NCBI GenBank assembly: GCA_037349315.1
Contig: JBAIAC010000156.1
Location: 558,001 to 622,000 of the forward strand
DNA from: Chelydra serpentina
Taxonomy: Eukaryota > Chordata > Testudines > Chelydridae
Length of the DNA: 64,000 nt
Direction of reading: 5' to 3'
Shown here: in pieces, positions 46,601-58,600 of the stretch
How the letters are laid out: each line of letters starts with the position of its first letter
Position numbering within the stretch: position 1 is the stretch's first letter
Translations under genes and position numbers: made by a program
The notes under the pieces: model-generated
What the model saw: only the letters and a program-made list of their open reading frames with translations
Told to the model about the DNA's origin: nothing
The model's database searches: none

Positions 46601-49600
46601 ACATGTCTCAATTTAGTCTTAATTTGTGTATATTGTTTTGTTGGGTGATATAAAAGTGTAAACTGAATTTAGGAGAAGGGTTGAACTTGTGGTTTTTATA
46701 TTTTTGTACGCTTGTAGTTTTTAAAATGTGTATGAATTTTGTGCTGTGATACAGCAGATCATTAAGACCCCATTCCTCAAAGTTATTTAGGTGCCTACTT
46801 CCCATTGAAATTCTTGGCAGTTAGGAACCTAAATACCTTTGAGGCTATGAACCTGAGATGCTATACGTGCAATTTGATTTGAAGTTAGGATGCAGGGAGC
46901 GCTGTACCCCTTATTCGATGCATCCCTTTTTGATCGTGCCCCTTAGGTCTACGTCACAAACCCCGACGGCTCCCCAGCCCCCCATGTCCAAGTACAGGCT
47001 GAAGGATTCCAGTCATCTGGGCCTACCCAGAGAGATGGAACTGCCAAGCTGATTATAAACATGCCCGGGGATAGGCTGCAGGTTCCCATCACGGTGAGTA
47101 ACCTTCTAACGCTGAGGCTGGGCTAAGTACTATATGCACCCAGAGGGAAATGCCCTGTTGGTGGCATTCACTCCCCTCTCATCCACTAAGCAGGAGGATA
47201 ACTGAACTCTGTGCATTCCATCTGCACCTAGGGTCAGTGTCATGTATGCCATTGGGTTTTGGAGATGCTCCGATCACCATGTAACCAATGCTCCATCGTG
47301 GGGCCAGAAGAGATCCCAGAAAACATTGACATGGGCATAAGCAGGTCCAGATTAGTCCCCTTGTCACACTGAAGGCACCCACAATGCAGCAAAGGAGGCC
47401 TGGAGATAGAGCATGGCAGCTTAGACTGAAGACCCTGTGAGGTGACACCAGGCTCAAACTACAAAGCCCAAGAGAACAGTGGATCTATCTGTGTCCAGCC
47501 TCTTCAGGAGAGAGTCCCTCTTTATATTCATCTCACCCTCCTGCAAGGGGCAAGACAATCTCCTCTGTTCAGGGACGTGTTCTCTGACAGTCCAGAAATC
47601 TGGAGTCCCAGCAGGACTGTGCTGAAGCCACAGTCCAATTAAAAGTGGCACTTGGTGTTTCTCTCAGGTGTCATGCCTAGAATGGTTGTTGGCAGCAGAA
47701 TCCACCAACAACGGCATCTCAGGGAAGCTTCCTTTGCTATTGCTCTTGGTGTGACCCAGCGTGAGGGGCTATAGACCCTAAGCTCAGTCCCAGATTCAAC
47801 TAAAATTTTATCTCCCCTTTCCCTTCAGGTAAAGACTGCCCATCCCAACCTCCCAGCAAACCGCCAGGCCTCTAAGTCCATGGTGGCTGAAGCCTATCAG
47901 ACTCAAGGAGGGTCTCAAAACTATCTCCGTCTGGCAGTTACGGCTTCTGAGCTCAAACCTGGAAACAATTTACCTGTGCATTTCCACCTGACGTGCAACA
48001 ATCCAGCTGTTCTGAACCAGATCCAGTATTTCACCTACCTAGTAAGTGCTGCGTCCCTGGATACTGGGATCTCCTGGAACTTAGGCATCATCTGAGTTTC
48101 CTCCTGTCCTTTAATATTCCCACTTCATGTAAGGAGAACCTGTCGCAGAGAATTCTTCCCAGTCAGGCAGTGTATTGATTGTGTGTGTAGCAAAGTGTGG
48201 CAGGGCCCCCTTGGCTTCTGCCTCTGCTAGGTTCACAAAGTCACTCTGAGACCCCGGGTTTAGTAACACTGGTTCACTTTATATTCAGGCTTGTTCCCAC
48301 CACTGTTTCACCATGTACAAGTAACCCTTCACCGTCTGCAGGCAGGAGGGAGGGGAGAGCTACCTCCCTGCTTTCATTCCCTGCCTTTTTCCTTTTCTCC
48401 TGTTCTCCCCTGGTTTCCTTCGCCTCAGGCTTTTATGCAGCCCCAGGCTAATTAGGTAGAAGCTGTCTCCACCTCTCCAATGAGGGCCAGGTTACATTCA
48501 GCCCTCTCTAATTTGTCCCCTATTGAGGAGTGGGCGTGGCAGAGGGCTGAAGCTGCAACCTTTTTCCCAGTACCCTGTCGCAGTGTGAATGAAATAAAGT
48601 TAGTCATGGGGATGATCCCTTATCCACTTCTGGTTACTGACTCCAGGCTCTGTGATAATCAATAGAGCCCACTTCCAGGAGCTGCGGACAGAACCCAGGA
48701 GTCCTAACAACCATCCCTCTGCACTTGCTATTAAACCATACTTCCTCTTCGAGCTGCAGATGGAACCAGGAGTCCTGACTCATCCCTGTGCTCTCACTAG
48801 AGCATATTTCCTCTTAGAGCTGAGGAAGGAACCCAGGATTCTTCTTCAAGTGCTGTCCTTGTGGGTGCTCCACTCCAGGTGATGGTGCATCCTGGCACCG
48901 TTGATCGGAGATTTTCGTTATCAGTGCCTTGTTGGCATGCACGTGCTCAGATGCTGTCTCGTGGCATCATTAGGGTCTGCCTGAGCGCACACGTCCTGCA
49001 CTCCCCCTCAGTTCCTTCTCAACCGCCCTCGGCTGAGGATGGAACTTGGGGCAGTACTGAACCTCTTGCCTGGTCACTGAAGGAAATAAGTACAAAGACA
49101 TAGAAATAGTTAGATAGAAATATCCCAGTTATTTCCTTCCCTTAGAATAGTTACCTAGTTTAAAAAAACAACCAAAAAACCACCTTTTCCCCTCACATTT
49201 GGCTCCCATTGAGACACTCTCCCCAGGCATTCCTAGTTCAATAATGCCAGGGTCCCGAGGATTTAAGAAATGTGACTCCTGCAAGGAGTCTATACCGCAG
49301 TGTGACCGACACTCATGCTGTGTGAAGTGCCTTGGCGAGACACACATCCCTGCTAAGTGTATTCATTGTGCCAGCCTGAAAACCAGGGCTCGCTGTGACA
49401 GGGACTTGCAGCTAAAAATGCTCCTGATGGAGAAATCCCTCCAGCCGCCTATGGAGATGGGCACAAGTAAACCCTCTCCCTCACATTCTCCGGCTAGGTC
49501 GGAACCGATTGGGAGCACAGCTTCACCCTCTCAAGCGAAGAGGCAGGAAGCCCCAATTTTTACATCAAGATGACATCTCGGTGGCTCCTGAGCCTGACTC

Positions 49601-52600
49601 TCCGCTCCTTGACACATAGCGCTCACTGTTTGACCAGCCGCTCTCGCTGCCTGACCTGGCTACCCTCGCTGATAGCAAGAACGACATGCAGCAGCAGGCA
49701 GAGTTCTCCCCACCTGCTTCTCCTCCTCCACCGGAACCATATGTACCTCAAGGCACGGTGCCTCACAAGCACCAGCCTCAGTTTCCCTACTTTGTTCCCC
49801 TGTGGGCGGGACCTCACTTCTCTTACCTCATGCCTTGGCCTCAGTGGTACCCTTAGTCGGCTCCTGCTGCCACTCATCCTCGTGACGCTTCCACCAGACC
49901 GCAAGCTTGTTCTGCACCTCTATCTCCAGCTCCATCTACATCTAGAGCTCCTGAACCCCGCCCCGAAGAAGTGGGCTATGAGCCATACCCCTATTCACTG
50001 ACTCCTAACTCTCCATCAGCTCCAGACAGAGCCCTCATGCCTCCATCTCCACAGAATATGGATGACTTTAAGCAATTCCAGGAACTTTTCAAGAGGGTGG
50101 CACTCAGCCAGGACATTCCATTAGAGGAGGTCCAGGAGACACAACACAGACTCCTCAAAATCCTCAAAACCCTCTTGTGACGGTGTGGGACTCACCACTG
50201 CGGCACCTCCTGCTGGTTTCTCCGGGAATTAGCTCTTCTACCAGCCCGGAGCGCCCTCTGCAGGCTGATGTCCTGCTTGCCGCTGGCCCCCATGTCCCTC
50301 CTGGACCCCTGTTCCACCGGGTGCTGCCCCCTGGCAGTACTCCCAACAGTCTCTCTGGGTCTCCCCTCTCTGGGAAACCCCCAACCCTCTTATCCCCACC
50401 TTGCCTGAGTCTGGGCTACTGCCAGTCATCACCAAGCCCCCGTTCACTGAGGCAGACAGCAGCGTAAATGCCACTCATCATAGGCAAGGAGGTTCAGACC
50501 TGCTGCCTTCCTCTGCCTCCCGGTACCTCTATGGGCCTTAGACCGGAACCTGCAGCCTGGGGAGTTGTCAGCCTGGAGCTACTGTGCTCCTCTGGCTTTC
50601 CCCAGCCCTGCTTCATTCCCAGTATCCTTTCTGCAGGCAGCCAGGCCCTGCTGTCTTCCAGCCTGGAGAGAAACTCCTTTTGGGCCTCTGGCTCACAGCC
50701 TTTTTGTACAGGCCCGTTGTGGCCTGATTGGGGCATGGCCCAGCTGCGGCCGCTTCCCCAATCAGCCCAGTTTAACAGCTCTCAGTTGCAGCCTTCCCCC
50801 AGGGCTGGCTTTAACCCCTTTCTGATGGAGTGGGGGAGCCGCCCCACTACACCTCTGCGCCCTCAAAGATTGCGCTACCCATAAACAAAGCACTCCTAGA
50901 ACCAACTGACACCTGACTCCATCCCACTAACATGCAAAAAGGCGCCGGAATGTAAATATTATGTTCCCGCTAAGGATCTAGATTTCTTATTTTCCCATCC
51001 ACAACCAAATTCTCTTGTAGTGGATGCAGCGACACACAGAACAAAACAGCCACAATACTGGCCCACCCCACAGGACAAGGATCTCAAATGGCTTGACCTC
51101 CTGAGCTGCAAGGTTTATATCTCCTCCACTTTGCAATTTAGAATTGCAAAGTACTCCGCCCTACTTGCAAGCTATGACTTCGACAACCACAACAAGCTCT
51201 TTGATTTTGCATCCCATATCCCAGAGGACAGGAGAGCAGACTTTAAGGCTTGTCTTCACTACCCGCCGGATCGGCGGGTAGCAATCGATCTTTCGGGGAT
51301 CGATTTTTGCGTCTCGTTTAGACGCGATTAATCGATCCCCGAAAGCGCTCCCCATCGGCTCCAGAAATCCACCTCATCGAAAGGTGGAAGCGGAGTCGAC
51401 CGGGGAGCAGCAGCGATCGACTCGCCGCCGTCCTCATAGCCAGGTAAGTCGATTACGATACGCCAACTTCAGCTACGCTGTTCACGTAGCTGAAGCTGCG
51501 TATCGTAGATCGACCCCCTCCTCTAGTGTAGCCCTGGGCTCAGTCCTTGTCGAGGGTCAATTGGTGTCCAGGACGGCACTACAACCATCCCTGGACATGG
51601 CAGACACAGCAGCCCTCACTACCGCAACTGCGGTGATCATGCACAGGTCATCCTGGCTGTCTGCATCCAGTATCCCCAAAGATCTGCAGACCAGAGTGCA
51701 GGACCTCCCCTTTGATAAAGATAAGCTTTTTTCTAAAAAACCCGACAAAGTCCTTCACACTATGAAAGACTCTAGAGCAACCCTGCGCACACTGGGCATA
51801 TACCCGTCCCTCCCCAGGAGACAACGGTATCAACCTTATCAGAGGCCCCGCACACAACAATATCACCGGCCCCAGCCCAGCCCATATAATATTGGGAGGA
51901 ATCGCACTAGACATCCTAGGTGCAGACAAAACCATGCGCAACCAGCTACCTCCCACCCATCAGGAAACAAACAACAATTCTGAAGTGTTGGTAGAGGGTT
52001 TGTGCAACCACCCCTTGACTCCGCTGCCTATTTGCCCATTTGGCCACCACCTCCAGGTTTTCCACCATGCCTGACAACAGGTCAGACTCCAGGACTGCTG
52101 GGTCCTGGAAATAGTTCAGTCAGTTTACTCCATCCGTTTCATATCCTACCTGCCCTTCCTTCCCCCTTCCCCATCCCTCTTCAGGGACCCCTCTCACGAG
52201 CACCTACTTCGCTAAGTACAGTGGAACCTCTGCCAACGCAACATCAGGGAAAAGGGTTCTACTCTCACTACTTTCTGACCCAAAAGAAAGGCGGAGGATG
52301 GCGACGTATACTAGACCTACGCCGACTGAACAAATTTGTAGGTATACAGAAATTCAAGATGGTCACATTGGGCATAATAATACCCGCCCTGGAACAAGGG
52401 GACTGGTTCACAGCCCTCAACCTACAAGATGCCTATTTTCACATATCCATTCATCCAGCACACAGACACTTCCTGCGCTTCACACTCGGACATGACCACT
52501 TTTAATACAGAGTACTCCCACTCTCCACAGTAGAGAGAGTATTCTCCAAGACCCTAGCCATAGTTGTGGCCCACCTCCGCAAACACCGGATTATACTTTC

Positions 52601-55600
52601 CCCCCACCTAGATGACTGCCTTATCAAAGGCGGCTCATACGACGAGACATTAAAAGTGACCCGTTTTGCGATCTCCTTCTTCCAGTCTAGGTCTGCAAAT
52701 AAACTTCCAAAAATCTACCCTGACACCCACACAGCAGATCGAGTTCATCGGAGCTCACCTGGACTGAATTAGCACCAGAGCCTCGCTCCCACACAACAGA
52801 TTTTTCGCTATTACACATCTCACATGCACACTCTCCATTCGCCCCAGGATACAGGCAAGAACCTGCCTAAAGTTTCTTGGCCACATGGCAGCCATCCCCT
52901 TTGTGGTCAAGTACGCCAGGCTGCACATGAGATGTCTTCAGGGTTGGGTCAACTCCGACTACAAACTCAGCAGACACAGCTTCTGCATGAAGCTCACTCC
53001 TCCAGCGAACGTATTGGCCTCCCTACAATGGTGGACAAAACCAGAGAACCTAAGCATGGGCGTTCCCTTCCATCCACGCTCCCCAGTGCTCATGCTCACC
53101 ACGGAAGCGTCCCTGATTGGTTGGGGAGTGCACCTGGGGGAACACATGGCACAGGGCTGCTGGTCCCTGTCAGAGACACATCTGCACATAAATCTCCTAG
53201 AGCTCAGAGCAGTCAGATACGCCTGCCTTCACTTTCTCCCCATCATAAAGAACAAATCTATTTGGATCCTGACAGACAATATAGCATGTATGTTTTACAT
53301 CAACAGGCAGGGGAGAGCACGATCGCACTCCCTATGCACAGAAGCCATCCGGTTATGGAACTGGTGCATACAACATCACATAGAAATCACTGCTTCCTAC
53401 CTGCCCGGGTGTCACAACTCTACTGCCGACACACTCAGCAGACACTTCTCTGAGGAACATGAATGGGAATTGCATCCCATGATACTACGACAGCTCTTCT
53501 ACCAGGGCACCCCATCAATAGACCTCTTTGCCACAACCCAGAACCACAAATGCCACCTATTCTGCTCCAGGGCAGGACTCCATCCTCATCCTGTGGAACA
53601 AACTCCCTCATGTATGCTTATCCACCGATCCCACTGATACAGAGGGTTCTACGCAAGATCAGAGAGGACAAGGCCTGGGTCATACTTATTGCCCCGCCGT
53701 GGCCCAGACAGAGATGGTATCCTTACCTGCTGCGCATTTCCATCCGTCCTCCAAGGACTCTCCCCAACAGCCCATATCTGCTCTCTCAGGACAATGGCCG
53801 GCTTCTTCATCTGCAGCTCAGAAACTCCATCTGATGGCATGGTTCCTTCATGGTTTCAAACCCACGAACTAGCCTGTTCGGAGCAGGTCCAGTATGTCCT
53901 CCTGCACAGTAGAAGAGACTCCACTCGTAAGACTTACCTGCAAAAGTGGAAATGCTTCTCCATATGGTACTCTCATAGACGCTTGACGCCATGACCCTCC
54001 CTGACATCCTAGCCAACCCTTTGAAACTAAAACAGGACGGGCTCTCATTCAGCTCCATCAGAGTACACCTCGCAGCTCTCATCATCTTCCATGATTTGGT
54101 GGACGGATATTCACTTTTTGCCCACCCCACAATAAAATACTTCCTCACAGGTCTGCAAAATCTCAACCCTGAGATTCATCCACCAGCGGCTGCCTGGAAT
54201 ATCAACCTAGTCCTCCGAGGTCTTATAAAACCTCCCTTTGAGCCCTTAGCTACCTCATCCCTGCTCCACATGTCTATGAAAGTAACTTTCTTGGTTGCCA
54301 TAACATCAGCGAGAAGAGTAGGGGAAATAAGCGCCCTGATGGCCTACCCTCCCTACACGAACTTCTCTAAAGACAAGGTTACCTTGCGACCCCACCCTAA
54401 ATTTCTCCCCAAGGTGGTGTCTACCTTCCACCTTAACCAGCCAATACACTTACCTTAATTCTATCCCAAACCTCATAAGACTCCACAGGAAGCAGCATTA
54501 CATACCCTCAACGTCAGATGGGCAATCGCATTTTATCTAGACAGGACTAAGCCATTTCGTAAATCCCCTAGGCTATTTGTCTCCACTACCAAGAGATCAA
54601 AGGTTGTGACTATCTCTAAGCAACGACTCTCCAAGTGGATCTCTGACTGCATCAGATCCTGTTACCAGATTCAGAATGCCCAACCACCTGAGGGCATCAG
54701 AAGTCATTCTACTCGGGCGATGTCAATATCCATTGCCTTCCTCCATAACATACCTATTACTGACATCTGCAAGGTGGCGATGTGGACATCTGACCACACA
54801 TTCACCAAACATTATGCTATCACACAGGATACCACGGCAGACAGCATAGTAGGCCACACTGTACTGTCTACCGTTATCATTGCCGCAACTCCAAAATCCC
54901 ACCAAACATAGTGGGTACTGCTTCACATTCATCTAGAGTGGAGCACCCACAGGGACAGCACTCGAAGAAGAAGAGAAGGTTACTCACCTTGCACTAACTG
55001 AGTGTACATGAGAGTACTGAGTGTCTTTGAGATGTGTGTCCCTGTGGGTGCTCCACTACCCACCCTCCTCTGTAGTTCTACTCTGCCATCTCTATGGTAG
55101 AGAAGGAACTAAGGGGGGTGCGGGACACGCACACTCAGAAATACCCTAACGATGCCGCAAGATAGCAGCTGAGCGCGTGCGACCAGGCACTGCTACCGAA
55201 GAACTTAGATCAACGGTGCTGGGACACACCGTCACCTGGAGTGGAGCACCCACAGGGACACACATCTCAGAGAACCTCAGTTACTGCAAAAGTAACCTTC
55301 TTCTCCCTGCTGTCAGCTCCCTGCTCTAAACACTAGCCTTCACTGCTGCTTTCTCAATGCAGAGTAGTAAGTCTGTTTGCCCCCCTCCAGGTACTAACAC
55401 GTACTCCAGGTAACTTAATAAGTAAAAAGTGATTTTAATAAGCACAGAAAGTATTTAAATGATTCCAAGTAGTAACAGACAGAACAAAGTGAATTACTAA
55501 GGCTAGGTCTACACTAACCCCCCCTGTTGAACTAAGATACGCAACTTCAGCTACGTTAATAACGTAGCTGAAGTCGAAGTCTCTTAGTTCGAACTTACCT

Positions 55601-58600
55601 GTGGTCCACACGCGGCGCGCAGGCTCCCCCGTCGACTCCGCCTGCTCCGTTCGCAGAGCAGGATTACCGGCGTCGACAGGGGAGCACTTCCTGGTTCGAT
55701 TTATCGCGTCTAGACAAGACGCGATAAATCGAACCCAAACATCGATCCCGCGCCTCCGACCGGACACGTAAGTATAGACGTACCCTTAGTAAAATAAAAT
55801 AAAACACGCACGTCTATGTCTAATCACACTAAATACAGATTAAAATCTCACCAGTTCCAGCAAACTTCCTTTTACAGGCTATGGTCCTCCTAGCCTGGGT
55901 CCAGCAATCGCTCACACCCCCTATTGTCCTTCTCTTTGTTCCAGTCTCTTTCAGGTGTGTCGGTGTGGGGTGGAGAGGCTCTCTCTTTAGCCAGCTGAAG
56001 ACAACATGGAGGGGTCTCCCAGGGGTTTAAATAGACTTTCTCCCCTGGGTTGATACCCTTCCCCTTTCACTGTGTAGCATCCAGTTATCTTGGAGTTTTG
56101 GGATCACATGGGCAAGTCACATGTCCATGCACAACTCAGTAACCAGCCCAGTGACATTCCTGGCCAAGCTCAGATGTGGATTGGTGTCTGCAACTTCTTT
56201 TTGTCTGTTAAGCGCTTCTTGATTGGGCACTTTACCTGCACATTCCTTTCTCAAGAAATACCACCAATATTCATAACTTCAACTACAAAAATGATACACG
56301 CATACAAACAGGAGGAATAGATTCAGTAGATCATAACTTTTACAGAGATATGTTACATGGCACATGTAGCATAAAACATATTCCAGTTATATCATATATA
56401 CATTTATAAGCATCTCCCCATAAAGTCTTATGGGGGACACTGTCACAGGAAAGATTAATGGAATCCATTGTGGGATCCATTAATCATCCATTGTGTTAAC
56501 CCTTGTGGCTTTAACAATAAATATCTCATGTTTCCCTGTTAGATCCTGAATAAAGGGAAGATCATTCATGTAGGGAGACAGGCCAGGCAGGCGGGACAAA
56601 ATCTGGTGATCATGTCCCTGCCCATCACTCCAGACCTCATCCCTTCATTCCGCATCGTGGCTTACTACCAAGTAGGAAATTCGGAGATTGTAGCAGACTC
56701 GGTGTGGCTGGACATCAAGGACACTTGCATGGGAACGGTAGGTTGATATTCAATCTTCTACATGTTAATTCCTATGAACGTGTCATTACGAGGGAGTTTT
56801 TCCTAGCCTGAAATTGCCGACTGACTCCCAAAAGGGACTCTAAAAATGGCACTGTGGGGCTTCTCCTTGACTGTCTCCCAGCACATTCTGATTCAGATTT
56901 GATTGGTTTACATGTACAAAGATGTTCCCCAGCCCCCACAAGCCAATGCTGTCAACCCACTCTAGGGTCCGGGAGTCAAGCTGTGGTTCCTTCTAGCTCA
57001 GCAATAAAGACTCTGTGGATTGTGGATTGAAGTGGATGGAGCTATACTGACTTCGCCAGCTGAGTATCTGGTTTGTATCTCTACCATAATTAGCCATTTT
57101 GCTGATGACGTGGCAGTCAGAATTGATTCCAGCTCCGTCTCCCTGGGCTGGGCTGGTTCTTTGGGGCTAACAGGAGTAAGATGCTTATTTTTGGCCCATG
57201 AATTCAGCAGATGTGACTCCAAATGCCTAAAGGGACTTGACTCTGATGTAACTACAATGCTACACTGCTGTAACTCCAGCTAATTGCTCCTGATTTACAC
57301 CAGTGTGAGATCGGAATCAGGCCCATGGAGCAGATCCATTACAGTTCAAACTTCTTTGTAGGTTTCCCAAGGCTGCCTGAGGGACAAAGTCACCTTTCCA
57401 TCATGGCTGGAACAAAGGGACTTCATGGACATTGGGTTCGATTCTGCTCTCAGTTTACACCAGCATGAATATGGAGTAACAGCACTGAAGTCAGTGGAGC
57501 TACTCCAGATTTACACAGCTGCCACTGAGATCAGAACCTGGCTTTCAGATGCTCAAGGAACATGAGGTGTTGCCTCCTTTTCTCCTATGTTTTGCAAAGG
57601 ACGGGTTCTTAGCTGCTCCCTCTGCTTTCAAACAAAACCTCTCCCTTCACTGTCTTTCACACAGCTAGTGGTGAATGGAGACACTGACGAAGACAGGAGA
57701 ATCCATGAGCCGGGAACTGTAATGAAACTCAAGCTGGAAGGAGACCACAGAGCTTACGTCGGCCTGGTGGCCGTGGACAAAGGAGTCTACGTTCTGAACA
57801 AAAAACACAAAATTACACAATCTAAGGTGAGGCATGAAAGATGTTGGTTGTAACTTGAGATGTTTTATAGCAGGAAATGCAGCTTTGCTCTTATCCTTGC
57901 TCTACGCCCCAGGATGGCGAAAATTGAAGTGAGCCTTTTGTTTGCAGACCGGCCGCTTGGGGTGTGAGCTCCACTGTACTTTAACTGAGCTGGGCCGGGC
58001 CAGGTCAGCACTTGGATGGGAGAACACCCAGTGAAACCCAGGGTACTGCAGGGAGTGCTGTGCTGGACACACTAAAGGACACCCTGCCCTTTGGACAGTG
58101 TTCACCCAGCTGGTGCTGGGCTGTAGGGAACTGTGTGTGATGCAGTAGGTGGCGCTCTCCCTTCAGAGGCAGTTCTCACCCCAGTGCCCACGGTGGTGCT
58201 GTACATCAGGGAGTGGGGGTGAGCTCAGTAGGGGGCGCTCTCCCTTCTCAGTCAGAGCTGAACACAATGCCCCAGTGCGGCGCTAGGGGGCGCTGTACTG
58301 CATTGAGTGGAGTGGGGGCTCAGCGGGGGGCGCTGTCCCCACCCACTAAGTGCTGAACCCAATGTCCCAGCGTAACATTAGGGGATGCTGTGCTGCAGGG
58401 AAAAGTGTTAGTGACTCAACAGAGGGTGGCTTTCTTCTGAGTCAGCATGGATCCCCGGGCCCTAACAAGCTTATAGGGGACACAACGCTACTGAAACTGC
58501 CATTTCTCAGCTGACATATCAAACAGAGGTTCTGGTCATTAAATGTCCTGTGACCCTTTCCCCAAGGGTCAGGCCCTGGGTGCTCTGGCTGAATTCTAAC

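Larger units (their letters stand above)
49244..52070 (+). pseudogene. DIRS B gag-like region, interrupted
   Basis: The start [17 protein letters not shown] is followed by cysteine and histidine pairs ([20 protein letters not shown]), a possible zinc-binding module. A Ser/Pro-rich part with frameshifts follows to about 50,175. After the nested LTR the frame resumes ([20 protein letters not shown]) to the hairpin element. It then continues after 51,535 ([33 protein letters not shown]). In DIRS elements this protein packages the RNA. The start ATG at 49,244 is chosen because the cysteine module begins right after it. Confidence 0.75.
48839..55317 (+). mobile_element. DIRS-like retrotransposon B (both ends present, with nested insertions)
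   Basis: The 5' end 'ttcttcttcaagtgct' with 'gtgggtgctccactcc' (48,839-48,877) is inverted at 54,936-54,972. After it, to 55,317, comes a segment inverted relative to the 5' region. Between them lie gag, RT, RNase H and a tyrosine recombinase with all catalytic blocks. Nested inside are an LTR (50,176-50,851) and a hairpin element (51,247-51,535). The frames contain stops, so the copy is defective. It lies sense in C3 intron 12. Its ends differ from those of A and C, so it is another subfamily. Confidence 0.9.

Noticed and set aside
57950..58055. A functional 5S rRNA gene
   Set aside because: Only part of the 5S sequence is similar, the start is missing, and no T-run terminator follows. A 5S-derived repeat explains it better.
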